This document shows, one piece after another, positions 1 through 11,857 of a stretch of DNA of 64,000 nt (position 1 is its first letter; each line of letters starts with the position of its first letter). This DNA is from Viola odorata (taxonomy: Eukaryota; Streptophyta; Magnoliopsida; Malpighiales; Violaceae), in the NCBI GenBank assembly GCA_963691705.1, contig OY829545.1, forward strand, positions 56,398,192 through 56,462,191, in the 5' to 3' direction. Made by a program: the position numbers and the translations under genes. The notes below the pieces were generated by a model, which saw only the letters and a list, made by a program, of their open reading frames with translations, was not told the DNA's origin and searched no databases.

Positions 1-159
1 GAACCTCCATAAATACTCTTTTTTATCTCCACACCCTATTCTCTCTTTCTCCCTTTCTCCCTCAATCTCTTGTTACACCACAATTCTTGAGATATTCCAC
101 CTCAAGTGGCTGCTAAACTATCTTCTTTCTTCTTCTTGGTTCTTGCAAGTGATCCTATC
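1..159 (+). other. 5' leader and proximal upstream region of PLATZ gene
   Basis: CT-rich leader (runs of ctctttct and ttcttctt) typical of a plant 5' UTR. A weak TATA-like ataaata lies at about 11-17. The promoter proper is mostly outside the window. Confidence 0.3.
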
Positions 160-1593
160 ATGGTATCCATCTCTCTCTTTTAAAATTGATTCTTGGTGTT
201 TTCTTTCGTTCTTTATAACACCATACTTGAGCAATTCTTGGTTTTTCTATGTATAGGGAATTCATGAAAAGCCAGCATGGTTGGAAGCTTTGTACACAGA
301 GAAGTTCTTCATGGGATGCTCTTATCATGAGAACGCAAAAAAGAATGAAAAGAATGTTTGTTGCTTGGATTGTTGCATTAGTATCTGCCCTCATTGCATA
401 CCTTCTCATCGTTTTCATCGGCTTCTCCAAGTTCGTCGCTACGTGTACCATGATGTTGTTAGATTGGAGGATCTCCAGAACCTCATCGACTGCTCAAACG
501 TTCAGGTACTACTAATTATTTGTTTTTCTGGTTAATTAGCTAGCAGAATTCAGTAATTAAAGATATAATTAATTTTTCATTTATGATGATCAGGCTTACA
601 CTATAAACGGTGCCAAGGTGGTGTTTATCAAGAAGAGACCTCAAAACAGGCAATTCAAGGGGTCCGGAAACTACTGCACTTCATGCGACAGAAGTCTTCA
701 AGAACCCTTCATCCATTGCTCTCTAGGTTGCAAGGTACTAAATATTACTTTACTATTACTTAGTATAATTGTGATATATATAAAAATATATATGTGATTT
801 TTAAAAACTAATTATCAGATGATCCAAGCTTGATCTATTAATTAATTAATCTTCACTTTCATCCATTTTCTTGTTAAATTACAATTGGTGATGATACCCT
901 TAATTAGGTACATATACATAGCATTTTATGCAACACTTAGATCGATGTAAGATAGCAAAATCCATTTAGGGTAGGTTATCAAAAAGAAGCTCGCATATAA
1001 TAACATATGTGAATTACACATGCATTTCAACTTACAAATGAGTTTTTAGTTCGGTAATACTTTCGACATAGTAGAAATAGTTAAATTGTCCAAATATATG
1101 GAGAAAAAAAAATTGAACTTCAAGTTGTATGAGAAGGGTTTCTTAATTAATGATCAAACAAATTTATTTTTCATTTATTTGTTTGTATGTGTATATATAG
1201 GTGGAGTTTGTGCTTAAGCATTACAACAACCTCTCGCCATACCTAAGGGAATGCAACTCTTTAAGTCTTGGTCCTGATTTCTTGATCCCTCAAGAAATGA
1301 TGACGGGAGATCATGATGACATGAACAACAATGACACACCCAATTCCACAATTGTGGACTCCGACGAGCCGATGATGAGCAATTGGTCATCGGGGACGTC
1401 GTCGGGGTCATCGGAGAACACGAGCATGCTTTTGCCGCCGGCATGCAATGAGAACATTGTACGGAAGAAGAGGAGTGGACTATACGCTTGTGCAAGATCA
1501 GTTCATGACTATAAGGCTAATTCCGAAGAGGACATGATGGCTACTAGCATCAGTAGAAGAAAAGGAACTCCTCATCGCTCTCCTATGTGCTAA
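160..1593 (+). CDS. PLATZ-family zinc-dependent DNA-binding protein
   Basis: Plant AT-rich sequence and zinc-binding (PLATZ) proteins are nuclear regulators that bind A/T-rich DNA. Four exons are proposed: 160-162 (ATG only), 257-505, 594-734 and 1201-1593, all with GT/AG borders and phase-0 joins, giving 261 residues. Residues 2-12 read GIHEKPAWLEA, the usual start of this family just before the zinc domain. Visible ligands are C22-x2-H25, the cluster CCLDC..CPHC..HRFHR, and a second Cys pair group in NYCTSC..HCSLGC. The C-terminus ends RRKGTPHRSPMC, the conserved PLATZ tail. The middle of the last exon is Asp/Asn/Ser-rich and variable. The length is normal for the family. The single-codon first exon is the least certain part; the alternative is an in-frame start farther upstream. 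Family assignment is firm; which PLATZ paralogue it is cannot be told. Confidence 0.9.
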
Positions 1594-2373
1594 ATTAGTA
1601 ACCAAAAAATAATAATTAATTAATTACTTAATTTTCTATTTAATTATTATAAATTACTAAAAAAATTATTTGTTTAATTAACTATCATATTTTGACTGTA
1701 CTATCTCAACTTTTCTCAATTTAAAGTTAATTAATCACTTGGTCGGGGGTTTTGTCTTAATGGCATCACGTGGTTCCCAATTCCAAGCCATGGCTTCGTA
1801 CATTTTCTTTTCATTTTATATGGTCTTAATAATACTAATTTCGGTGGGTATAATGTATAATAATAACTCTAGCCATCAATTCGAGGATGGAGTTGTTCCT
1901 TATTTTTTACTTAACTCAACTAGAATTAAGTATATAAAAATATCATAAAACATCAAATTAATTTAGGGCTTGAACGAGATCAGTGATGAAAAAAAACTTT
2001 GTTATAGTGTTCAAATACTGTTGGTCCATCGAGAATGTAATTAGGGCTAGACAACCGAATTATTTGAGTTATCGAATCGAAATTTTAGCGTTTGGATGGT
2101 TGTTTTGGATATCTATATATCCATACTATTCGAAATGTTATTTAGTTAAATTTGAATGTTTTCTTTTAAAAGTTTAATATTCGACTATCCGAATTATCCA
2201 TATAAGATTTTTAATTTTTTTAGAGTTTTAAATTACTAAATCAATACTATTTAGAAAAAAAAAGTAACACTATAAATTATTTCCCTTCATCACTATTTCT
2301 TTCACTTAAAGGCTTCAAGGAACAAACATAATAGTTAATATATTAAAAAAAATTAAAAACTTAAAATATGTAC
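1594..2373. other. Intergenic, AT-rich
   Basis: Presumed 3' UTR of the PLATZ gene followed by AT-rich spacer. Short ORFs here have no recognisable similarity and are compositionally biased. A sequence at about 2040-2065 resembles a hAT-type terminal repeat but has no convincing target duplication. Confidence 0.4.
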
Positions 2374-2454
2374 CTTATGTTTAGACCTGCTAATTGGCCG
2401 GATCGGGTCGGGCATTAAGAAAGCTAACTTTTATATGACCCAGGTCCAGTCTTC

Positions 2455-2578
2455 TTACTAAACCGGCTGCCCGCGGGTCTAATGGGTCGACTTGTTTAAT
2501 TTTATGTAATTAAAAATTACTAAACCGGCTGCCCGCGGGTCTAATGGGTCGACTTGTTTAATTTTATGTAATTAAAAA
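2455..2578. repeat. 62-bp tandem duplication
   Basis: Two adjacent near-identical copies of a 62-bp unit (2455-2516 and 2517-2578), each containing accggctgcccgcgggtcta. It lies inside the hAT-type element and is probably a replication-slippage duplication. Confidence 0.9.
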
Positions 2579-2819
2579 AAATGACAATATATCAATTAGA
2601 GATCTTAAATCAAAATATTTTAAAATAATAAACTGAGTACTTTAACCTTACAATCTTAATTGATATTTAACCAATAATGATAAGTATATATGTTGTTATT
2701 CTCTCTACAACTCATGACCGACTAATGAAACATAACAAAATAAAAAAGTATCAAATTCAACGGGATAATTCTAGAATCTAAGGATTGCTTGACATTGATA
2801 ATAGAAACTCATATCACAG

Positions 2820-4302
2820 TGATCGGTTGTCGAAGCCGTCAAAAATAATAATATAAACCTGCAGTCAAATGCACAATAAATTGTGTATAGTGGCAACAGG
2901 GTCGAACACATGGATTAAGGGTTAACACTTAATTCAATTTGACAAACGAAGAAATCCACGTGAAGAAGTAACAAGGAGGGTTTTGAAGAGTTGTTTGATT
3001 AATGATAATCTAAAACAGTAATAAATAAAATCAAAGTAAATAAGAAATCAAGAAAGAGAGGATTCTCAGTAAGAATCTGTATCTGGTTGCAACTATGGTC
3101 AGCCGGTCATCGATGCAAGTATTGTCTAGCCCTAGCAGATAGACGTGCTATGGGGACCAGGTACGTTTAGGTCCCCTACTTACCTTCGTAGGAGAAACTA
3201 CCCCAAGGTACATTTATGGGGTAACCTTGACAATCCGCCGTCCTTCAAGGTACGTTTATGGAGACAATACTCGGTTGCCCATGAAGAGGAGGTAAGACAC
3301 GTCTAGGCCGAGACACTCAGTACATTCGAGGCTCTACCCTAACGATCCGTTTAATCCAGCTGGATGAGACCAGGAACCCGATTACTTCCAGACTGGTAGT
3401 CTACTTTACCCCACAGCCGCACGTTAGTTATTACTACAAAGATGACTGTAATTACCTAGTTTAATTACTAGTTGATCAGGCTTGCAATTAATCGTAGATA
3501 AATTGACAAGATATTATTAAACAAAATAGATACCAATCAGAGATATGTTAAATCCAATTCGACCTCACGGCTTCCCTAGCAACTTTCAACGATTCTTACC
3601 AAGAACAAGGAATTTAGCCGCTCATGTTAAGGGTAGAAAGAAAGAAATAAATAAATTGCATAATTAAAAGAGAGAAGTAAAGATAAAAGAAATCCTGATA
3701 AAGGATCATATATTTTAGGTAAGTATTCTTTTTTAGTTTTATCATTACACAATCTAGTCCTTTTTTCTAGTGTATTCAGAACAAGAGAGCCAGCTTCTAC
3801 TCTATTTCTAAACTCGTTACTTAGGTTTTTCTTTTTTTGTTCATTGTTAAAATTCCAGTAAAGACAAGTCGCGCAGGAGGCGGGAGTAGAGAAAGATATG
3901 GCAGCGCCAAAAGTCGAGAGAAGGAGAGAATCCGAAAACCTAAATTACTAAAAGTATTTATATCTATTACAAAAATAAAATCCTAATCCGATTGGAGTAA
4001 TATTCCTCAACTGTCTTCTACTGAGATCGGGATTCTTTGGGAATTAATGAGCGAATCTGAAGTTTCCTTCTTGCGATAGTTTCCTTTTCTCTCTAGAACT
4101 CTGCTGCCTTCTGCGAACATACAGCTGCAAGGCCTAGCCGCTCGATTCCGTCCAGAAAGTGATGAAAATCACATCTTTTTGTATTTTCCTCCTAAAAGGC
4201 CTAGATCTGTAAAAAGTGAAGAAATACAGCACCATTAATAGCATCAAGATCTATAAAGACCTATAAAACAAGGTGAAATAATGCATTTAAAGTGCTCTAT
4301 CA
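2820..4302 (-). mobile_element. Athila-like (Ty3/Gypsy) solo LTR, antisense
   Basis: Reading the minus strand, it starts TGATAGAGCACTTT and ends with a diverged form of the CGACAACACATCA terminus, matching along its length the LTRs of the two Gypsy elements at 19.5-26.7 and 31.0-38.1 kb (for example the tract around the complement of ccttggggta and acctcctcttcatgggca). There is no internal region and no second LTR. Flanking bases CACAG (2815-2819) and CACAA (4303-4307) look like a 5-bp TSD with one change. It is therefore a solo LTR left by LTR-LTR recombination, and older than the two longer elements judging from its divergence. Confidence 0.85.
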
Positions 4303-4503
4303 CACAACTCTACAATTTATTTATTTATTTAGAAATTAGAAGTTATCAGATTATATTATATATTTATATGTATATATATAACGAATAATTATGTGACGCA
4401 GGCTGAGGGCTTAAAATCGGAGAGCTTAGACCTGACCTTTTTATATTGGCGGGTCGAACCGGCCCTACGAGCGGCTCGTCCAGTTAGTAGGTTTACTTAT
4501 GTT

Positions 4504-5802
4504 ATGAATCCCTAACCTGATAATCTAATATTTTTCATTATTACCGGAACACATCCATACGAAAATTTCCCACTATAAATAGATTTTTTTTTAATGAAAT
4601 TCGGATAATTAAAAGTATCTAATTACCAAACTAAAATTAATTTAGATTATGAATATGATAATCGAAATAATTTGGACTAATTTAAATGAAATGATTTTTT
4701 TTATAGATAATTCAAAAACTGAAATCTATTAGAATCAAACCAAACCAATGTCCACCCATAGACGTGCCACAAGTAAATTAAGAAAGAAATCATAATTCAA
4801 AGAAAAGAAATAGTATGATAATAATATCAAACACTTAATTATTGTAATAATAACGAGGTTTAAATACCCGAAAGTAGCATAAATCGCAAAATTACAAAAA
4901 ATGGTAATGAAAACCTACCTAAAAATCAAATTTCCGAGCCTTTTGAGGTCGAAATTGGGCGATTTGGATCTCAATTTTAGACCTCGAACAATATCCATGG
5001 TTACACATCATGGGAGCTTGCATGTCAAATCTCTTGGACTGATTTAAGCGATTGAAGAAAAAATGGTACATGTTTTAACCTCTTGGACTGATTCTTCTTA
5101 TGTGATCGTAACAGGAGCTCTTGGACTACAATCTTCTCATTTGGTCTCTGGTTGGAACGCAGCATGAGCTTGAAACAATTAATGAAATGAAGGAAACATG
5201 GACTTGTAGCTAGAAGCAACGCCCATTGCGATTCTTCCTCCAAATGTATCTGCAAATTCATGTGCTAATTAATGAAATGATCAATAAAATATTTTAATTA
5301 AATCATTCTGGTGTTATATTTAGATACAATAGTAAATTGATGTTTAATTTCATCATACATTTATCGGTAATTTACAGAAAAACCTTATGATCGCAGAGAA
5401 TTGTATCATATAAAATTTTGATGCTGACTAGATTAACATTCCAAGTAAAGAAAATCAGGAAATGAAATGTATAAGTTAGATACTCCCTTTGTTCCAGTTT
5501 GTATTCAGTTTGGAAAAATTGATGTCCCACTAAGTCGTTCGTGATAGTCTTCCCAATTCATTTTTTTGTGTAACGAATAGGTTTATCTACCTGCTAGCGT
5601 TATCTTACAATTTATTTTGAACTCCAAATTTCGTTGCAAGTCGCTTATAAACACTATCAAACCGGATCATTACCACAAAATAATTTTATCAAATAATCAA
5701 AAGCAGTAATGTTATCAAATAATCAAAAAAACTGAACGTTCATGGGTGGTCTCATGGGATCATGATACTAGCCATGAAAGACTGGACCAAAAAAACTTTA
5801 AG
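4504..5802. other. Intergenic, no gene seen
   Basis: AT-rich spacer. A minus-strand ORF near 5025-5261 has no recognisable domain, upstream region or splice context. The stretch tactccctttgttcc at about 5482 resembles one Stowaway-type terminus, but I found no matching right end. Confidence 0.35.
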
Positions 5803-5811
5803 TTTCCTTCT

Positions 5812-6355
5812 AGGGATGACAATTAGACGGGTATAGGCGGGTATGGGTATGTTAAAGCGGGTATGGACGGGTATAGGTAAATACCCAACTCATACCCGCA
5901 ACTAAACATCCATTATTACCCATACTCAATATGCCCAATATCCAATTAGGTATGTAATGGACATCCAATAATTTATGAACAATATAAAATCCATTTATAA
6001 AAAATTTAAAAAAAAATGAAAAATGGATATGTAATTACTCATATTGAGATGAAGATTATGTTTTTGTAATTTTTAATTTATTTTGTTTAAAGCATTAAGA
6101 AAGAAGATTGAGTTTTTATTATAAAAGAAAAATTGAAAAGATGAGAGAGAGGAGAAAAAAGAGAGACAACACTGTTGCCGAAAAGAAAAGAAAAAATCCT
6201 CGAAAGTTGAAAAAAAATACGAATATTGTACGGGTACCATATCCAATAATATCGGCAATTATAAATGCGGGTATTATCCATACCCAAACCATACCCGCTC
6301 AAACGGGTATAATTATGGACGGATATGCGGGTATGGGTACCCATTATCATTCATA
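5812..6355. mobile_element. hAT-like MITE rich in GGGTAT motifs
   Basis: Flanked by direct repeats TTTCCTTCT (5803-5811 and 6356-6364), of which 8 bp would be the hAT-type duplication. The left end is AGGGATGACAAT and the right end a degenerate complement, ATTATCATTCAT. Subterminal regions carry many cgggtat/atacccg units in inverted orientation, so the two halves could pair. No transposase. ORFs crossing it are compositional. Confidence 0.65.
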
Positions 6356-6364
6356 TTTCCTTCT

Positions 6365-7013
6365 CTTCCAACCCGAAAATAAGACAAGAAAACGCTAATT
6401 TACCCTTCAAACAACTCAATAACTCATCTTCCTATTCCAAATCTGCATCAATTTATCAAATCAGCATTTCCCCCAATTTATACCCTTACTAGAAAATCAA
6501 ACAATAAATTCATGGAAATTTAAGTCTCAATTCACAATCTAAAGATTCTAATCAAGATTCTTACATGCATGTCGTCATTGATCATGTTCAATCCTTAATT
6601 TTCATGGCAGAACAAGTTGCATGCATCATTTAAGCTTTTGGTCAATAGATATTATACTTTCCATTTTAAATTTAATTATCATAAAAATATAGATTGAAAA
6701 TAGGAAAATTATGGATAGATAAGTGTAAAACGTTATTTTTAGTAACTTTTTATTCTCTCTATCACTTTCCTGTTTTTGTCTAATGATCTTCTTTTTCACA
6801 TGATTTGTTTGTTTTTATCTTTTATATCTTTCAAAAGAAATATCCTACAGCATATTATTAGCCGAACTTTCCTTACATACATAAGTTTTACTACATCGCT
6901 TTCTTAACAATTTATGGAACATATATATAGACACTAAAAAGTATTTTGATTTAAGAAAAAGTACCATAACATGGTATTGCATATCGTCCTTTGCGTTACA
7001 TAACGCCTTATAT
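6365..7013. other. Intergenic, no gene seen
   Basis: AT-rich spacer without recognisable coding or structural signal. Confidence 0.35.
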
Positions 7014-7232
7014 ACTAATCTCTTCCAGTTTTAATTAAATGTCATTTTGATTTTGGGTGCGTATATTAAGGAAGTTGGATGACTCACTGTTTGAGACAAT
7101 TTTGCTCCTTATTTTTTCTCTTCGTACATTCGAGAAAAAGTAAGGGGCAAAATTATCTCAAACAGTGAGCCATCCGACCTCTTTAATAAGCGTGCCCAAA
7201 ATTAAAGCGATAATAATAAAACTAGGAGGGAG
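7014..7232. mobile_element. Stowaway-like MITE
   Basis: The right end aggagggag followed by TATA matches Stowaway (Tc1/mariner-type) termini; the left end is degraded. The interior is a long imperfect palindrome: ggatgactcactgtttgaga on the left returns as the complement of tctcaaacagtgagccatcc. The same interior module occurs in the MITEs at 50.9 and 52.0 kb. Confidence 0.7.
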
Positions 7233-8777
7233 TATAATTTTAACTTTCTGTCACCGTTATTCTCGTTATATAACATTTTGACCCCATTTTGTTACCGTTA
7301 TTTTTTGCCCTTATCTATCTATTATAGTCGGCTTAATAAAAAAATTATTAAGCTTTTATAGTCCTACAATCTTATATTTATCACCGAACCCAATTTAAGC
7401 TTATAAGGTTTGATATTTTTACTATAGATCTTCTATAGCTAAATAATTTACATTGAAAATGATTATATATAAGTGTATTGTTTGAATAATTTAGAATATT
7501 TTGATTTTTCAAGATTAAAAATACTTAGTGTAAGACTCAACAATATTTTCTAAACTTTTAAATTGAAGTTTGCATGTATGTTTTTTATTGACAAATTTAA
7601 TGAGAAATATTAATAATATCAAAATTATCAAACTATTTTAATATTTATAGATCAATTTACAATTATTACGTTATTTTTCCCGATTTTTATTTAAAATCTT
7701 AATTTGGTATAAATATTTGGGGCCTTTGACTATATTACAGACAAAAGTGTCTCTCCTCGAACAAAGCAAGAGAGTGCGTGTGTGTTGATGAGATTTAAAC
7801 CAGTACGTGTTTTTTGACTAGTCAAATCAAATCCTAATCCTACAACCTTACAGTAGTTAACAAGCTAAGGGTAGGTACTAAATATAATTTTATTGCAACC
7901 AGCTGTCATGTTTTCGGGGAAAAAAAGTCAAAAAAGAATAAATAAAAGCCACAAGTAACTAGTATGACCGACTTACTGTTTTAATATTCTCTTCTTTTAA
8001 GTAAAAAATTACGAACTTTTAAACAGAAATTATTTAACAATAATACTTCATCTCTTAGTACGCCAATGATAAACTATACACCAATAAACTTAAAATTTAA
8101 TACTCTCTAATACAAAATAAATGATTTTCTGAGTGTTTACACTTGGATTAACGAAATAATTAGTTTATAGAAAACGAGACAATTTTTAATCTTTGTACTC
8201 CTACCATCCAAACCTATTTTTAAAATTACCATAATTTCTGTCTCAATTTACACCGAGAAATAGCAGGGGTAATGTCATATTTTTCAACCTAAGATACCGA
8301 AAATGTCATTTATTTCAGAACTGCTTTTTAGACTTCAGAAAGTCCTTTATTTTACACCAAAGTAATAATTGTTGTTCAAACCAGAAAAAAATGATATGGC
8401 GACCTTTATTCCATGTATTTGATCGATGCATGTAGCAATCTCATTCTCATGCTTTTATATGTAAATGCTTGAATGAACAAAATACTGGTAAGCTCACTAA
8501 TACTGCCAGCTTGGAGAGAACATTCCTTTCATTTTCAACTATACTTTTGCACTCCGTAAGTAAAAGAATCCAAGATCCATATGGACAACCACTATTCTTA
8601 AGAGCTAAATTAACCTTTGAACTTTTGCTCCACTATCAATATTGTTCTCATAGCCTGGTACAAATTCACCTTTTACAAAAGGTAAACGTCTAAAAACATT
8701 ATTATATACACTCCCTGTCAGTAGTATAAGTCATCTGTAGTGGAAAGACTGCGCATTTATAAATTTAAGACACCGCA
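7233..8777. other. Intergenic; 3' flank of the TFIIIA gene
   Basis: Mostly AT-rich spacer. The last few hundred bases next to 8778 probably include the TFIIIA 3' UTR (minus strand). No ORF with recognisable content. Confidence 0.35.
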
Positions 8778-11087
8778 TCACTCAACAGGTCCCTGATTCT
8801 GCATCGAATGCAACCAAGTGTGGCACTCATCCGAATCCGTTGGAAGAGTAACCCTCTTGCGTACCAACATTTCTACTGTGGGGTACGTCCTTTTCCTGCC
8901 ACCCCTTGGCCTCGACCTGAATTGCTCATCCGACTCTTCAAAATCACCCTGATCCCAGACCAATCAAGTTCAAAATATATCAGGTCGGATTTTTAACTGA
9001 CGAGAAACAAGAGGTATTGGAGTACTTGCAACAAACTTACAGGAGTATAAACATGACATCCAGACTTTTCATGCTTCTCTCTCACGTGCTTGTATGAAAA
9101 TGTCTTGCCACAGCCAGGGAACCCACAGGCAAAGGGTTTGATTTCAAGGTGCACAGCCTTCACATGTTGATTAAGGTTTGTGTTCTGTAAACAAAAGTGG
9201 AGTCAGAAAATGAAGATCAACCAGCAGAAGAAATTTGAATTTTAAGATCAAAATGGGAAACTGTAAAATAAATAAAATAAAAAGGAATGCAATACTAACA
9301 GGACCATACCGTGGAAAATGTGTGACGACAACCCTCAAAATGGCATTTAATTCTCTCAACTGAAGTCCCGAATCCTTCATGGGTGTACAGATGCCTCTTA
9401 ATGTTCTTCCTCAGCTGCTTTGTCCCACAAATCTCACAATGGATGTATTGATGGCAGGACTTGATATGAGCCTTAAGGCATAGCTCATTAGAAAAATATT
9501 TCATACACCCTGGTTCTAAACAGATTGCCTCCACTGAATCCAACTTCACTGCATTACCAGAAACATACATCAGAGGCAGCAACATAGTTGCAAAAAAAAA
9601 ATGCCAAACAGTAACAACTTCCCCAAGTTTTCTTCATTAAAAAAGGATCAAGCTGAGAAAGGTGTACAGATGGCAAAGCAACCTACCATGAGAATCCTCA
9701 TGCGTCCTTAGTTTTGATGGGAATTTGAATGCTTTCCCACATCCAATTTCTGAACAAACATACTGTTTCTGACCATCAAAACTACTAACTGGGGCATCCT
9801 CACTGTGCAGTTCTTCAACATGCCTTTTTACATTGCCTTGATAAACAAATTCACGGCTGCAGTTCTCAATAGGACACTTGAAGAGTTTCCCCTCATGCTG
9901 CAGAAAATGACGAGTTAAGTGATCTTTCCTTCTGTAGCTGGCGTGGCAATCATCAACAGAGCATGTGTACGGCCTCTACAAAATCAGAAGAATCGCAGAT
10001 TTATCAAGGAAGAATTCAATAAAAGCCATATTATATATAGGTAGCCAAGCATAATGTATCCCTCAAACCTCAACCAACCGGCACGTGAGCGAGGCTTCAC
10101 TTGAAGGAGCTTCTCAGGAGGTCTCCCAACCTGATACTGGTCCATTCAAGCCAATTTGTAGCCTCTGCATTTTGGAGTTCTTTGAGTGGGATCCAATGCT
10201 TCACGTAGTAGCATCCTGATTTTCTACTTAAAAGTTAACTCCTGCAAAATTATCAATCTTCAATAGTGCCACACACAAGACTACCAACATTAATGATGCA
10301 CCCAAAGCTGTGACAATCTTCATACCCCCAACATAATTTATAGGCACAACAGAAAAGCGATTCAAAGAAAAATGTTTATAGAAAGAAAATCACTGCATTT
10401 GAAAATATCAAACTCAAAGATACTTGGCACCTAATGGTAATCTGCATACCGCACAAGTGAAAGCCAAATAATAAAATATGAAATTGCGGCAATTACATAC
10501 CTCAAGTGAATGACTTTGCATGTGTTGCTTCAAATATGCTGGCTTCCTAAAACTAGCACCACATTCTTCGCACTTATTTGACTTTGCTTCCTCACTTCCC
10601 TCATTTTCATCAACCCTTTCCTCTGACATCTCTTCCTAAACAAAGCGAAAACAACAAAAAAAAACATTCAAAAACGAGGCGTCTGACCCAAAAATTCCAA
10701 CTGTTACTTCCAAATAAGCAGATAATTAAAGCCGCAAGTTGGTTATTGGCGATTCAGTTTTCCATCATTGAACCGCACTATTACTTCCAAACATTAGATG
10801 TGTATTGCTAAATAGCTATATGTTCATCATTAATAACTTGGCATACACAAAAACAAAACAAATATAATTAAAATTAAAAACCATTGTTTTTCAAACAAGC
10901 ATAAAAGCCAATTGAATCAGATAAAGTAGAGTGACTAAAACCCAAAATAAACAAATGGGGGGAATACCTTATGGTTGGACAGGATATGAGCTGTGATTAG
11001 GGCTTTCTTAGATCTGCAAATGCCACAGAACTCACAGTAATACCGTCTTATATCCTTAAAGATAGCAGGCTTTTCGTCCCCCATCAT
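8778..11087 (-). CDS. TFIIIA: Transcription factor IIIA (TFIIIA), nine C2H2 zinc fingers
   Basis: TFIIIA binds the internal promoter of 5S rRNA genes to recruit RNA polymerase III, and also binds 5S rRNA. Coding exons on the minus strand: 10968-11087, 10501-10635, 9687-9975, 9310-9548, 9041-9184 and 8778-8948, all GT/AG, with frames joining cleanly to 365 residues. Nine fingers are visible, from YYCEFC in exon 1 through [43 protein letters not shown] and IKCHFEGC to FACGFPGC. The tail [18 protein letters not shown] is the conserved plant C-terminus and is basic, suiting nuclear import. Two adjacent ATGs exist; the upstream one (11087) is used here. The linker between fingers 4 and 5 is short for a plant TFIIIA. 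Splicing is probably controlled by the P5SM exon between coding exons 2 and 3. Confidence 0.93.
10079..10241 (-). ncRNA. P5SM: 5S rRNA-mimic regulatory cassette exon of TFIIIA
   Basis: On the minus strand the stretch after acceptor TTTTGCAG (10242-10250) contains GGATGCTACTACGTGAAGC, GGATCCCACTCAAAGAACTC and GGGAGACCTCCTGAGAAG. These follow plant 5S rRNA in order and spacing (GGATGC.., GGATCCCATCAGAACTC, GGGTGACCTCCTGGGAAG). In land plants this mimic is known to bind ribosomal protein L5, which shifts TFIIIA splicing toward exon skipping and functional mRNA. Reading on from exon 2, inclusion gives five codons and then TAG at 10226-10224, a premature stop expected to trigger nonsense-mediated decay. 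The acceptor end is clear. The donor end at 10079 is my best guess; a GT about 10 bases further is also possible. Confidence 0.85.
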
Positions 11088-11304
11088 CACTAGCTGACCG
11101 CAAGTGAAGTTGATGGAGGAAGGCGCTTCAAACGATGAAACTTTGGCAACCGGAAGAGGTGGGACGGAGTTCAGGGGAAGATGGAAGTGGGAGAAGGTGT
11201 GCAGTAGAATGACAGTACAGAACCATCCAGCAGAGAGTGGGACGAAGAAGCGAGCAGCCGCTCTCTCTGTACTTTTCTATTGCGACTTGTGCGACAGAGT
11301 TGAA

Positions 11305-11359
11305 GTTAGGGTTTGTGTGAGGTTTGGGCTTAGAAGTCTGATTTCCTTTGCGCTGGGCC
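11305..11359 (-). promoter_or_regulatory. Telo-box and site II elements upstream of TFIIIA
   Basis: Upstream of the TFIIIA start on the minus strand are AAACCCTAAC (11314-11305) and two site II type motifs, seen on the plus strand as tgggct (11325-11330) and tgggcc (11354-11359). Telo-box plus site II is the usual pairing in plant promoters of ribosome-biogenesis and translation genes, which suits a 5S rRNA transcription factor. Occupancy is inferred. Confidence 0.55.
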
Positions 11360-11857
11360 CGATTGTTTATTTCGAGTTTTGAGAGAGCCTGAGGCCTCGC
11401 TTTTTACTTAGCTTGAAAGTTTAACAGCAAAAAAAAAAACTTTTAGTTAGAGTAATTGTTTTCTATTGTTCAACTTTAAAATAAGCACTTTTTTTTTGGC
11501 AAATTTCTTTTTTTTTCTAATTTTCTCTATTTTTTAAAAGAAATTAAAGATTATATATATGAGGTATGGGGGCCATTAGATGGGAAAATAATAAAATTAC
11601 ATAATTATTGGGGTTTCAATTCGTTTCGTTATCCATTTTATTTCCAAAACTTTATAATGGTGTTTTATTTTTCACACTATATAAAATAATTTTTAGTGGA
11701 GTGAACTTCTTATCATTTTTTTTTAATTTTTAAAATTATTTGACCTTTTATTTTGAATTTTTTTACCACTTGAAAAATTAAGATCGTAACTTTTAAAAAA
11801 TTATAAGATTTACATTACAAGCTTTGAGACCACAAACATTCTAGTAAATACTAGGTA
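11360..11857. other. Intergenic, no gene seen
   Basis: AT-rich spacer between the TFIIIA promoter and a pogo-type element; long T-runs, no ORF of note. Confidence 0.4.

Larger units (their letters stand above)
2382..4495. mobile_element. hAT-type non-autonomous element with nested solo LTR
   Basis: The ends are imperfect inverted repeats: TAGACCTGCTAATTGG on the left, and on the right the complement of TAAACCTACTAACTGG. They are flanked by a perfect 8-bp direct repeat CTTATGTT (2374-2381 and 4496-4503). An 8-bp target duplication with short TIRs is the hAT signature. GC-rich subterminal stretches (gggtcgggc, gcccgcggg) also fit hAT MITEs. No transposase is present. Of its 2.1 kb, about 1.48 kb is a solo LTR inserted later, so the original element was about 630 bp. 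Confidence 0.8.

Noticed and set aside
2041..4760. Possible outer hAT-type pair (tagggctagacaaccg on the left, complement of tatgggtggacattgg on the right)
   Set aside because: The terminal resemblance is weak and the 8-bp flanks do not match, so a second enclosing element is not supported.
6073..6398. Overlapping ORFs of 61-96 residues on both strands
   Set aside because: They lie within the GGGTAT-rich hAT-like MITE and poly-Lys/Phe low-complexity sequence.
11104..11382. 92-residue plus-strand ORF upstream of TFIIIA
   Set aside because: It lies in the TFIIIA promoter and 5' leader, has no recognisable domain, and overlaps the telo-box and site II motifs.
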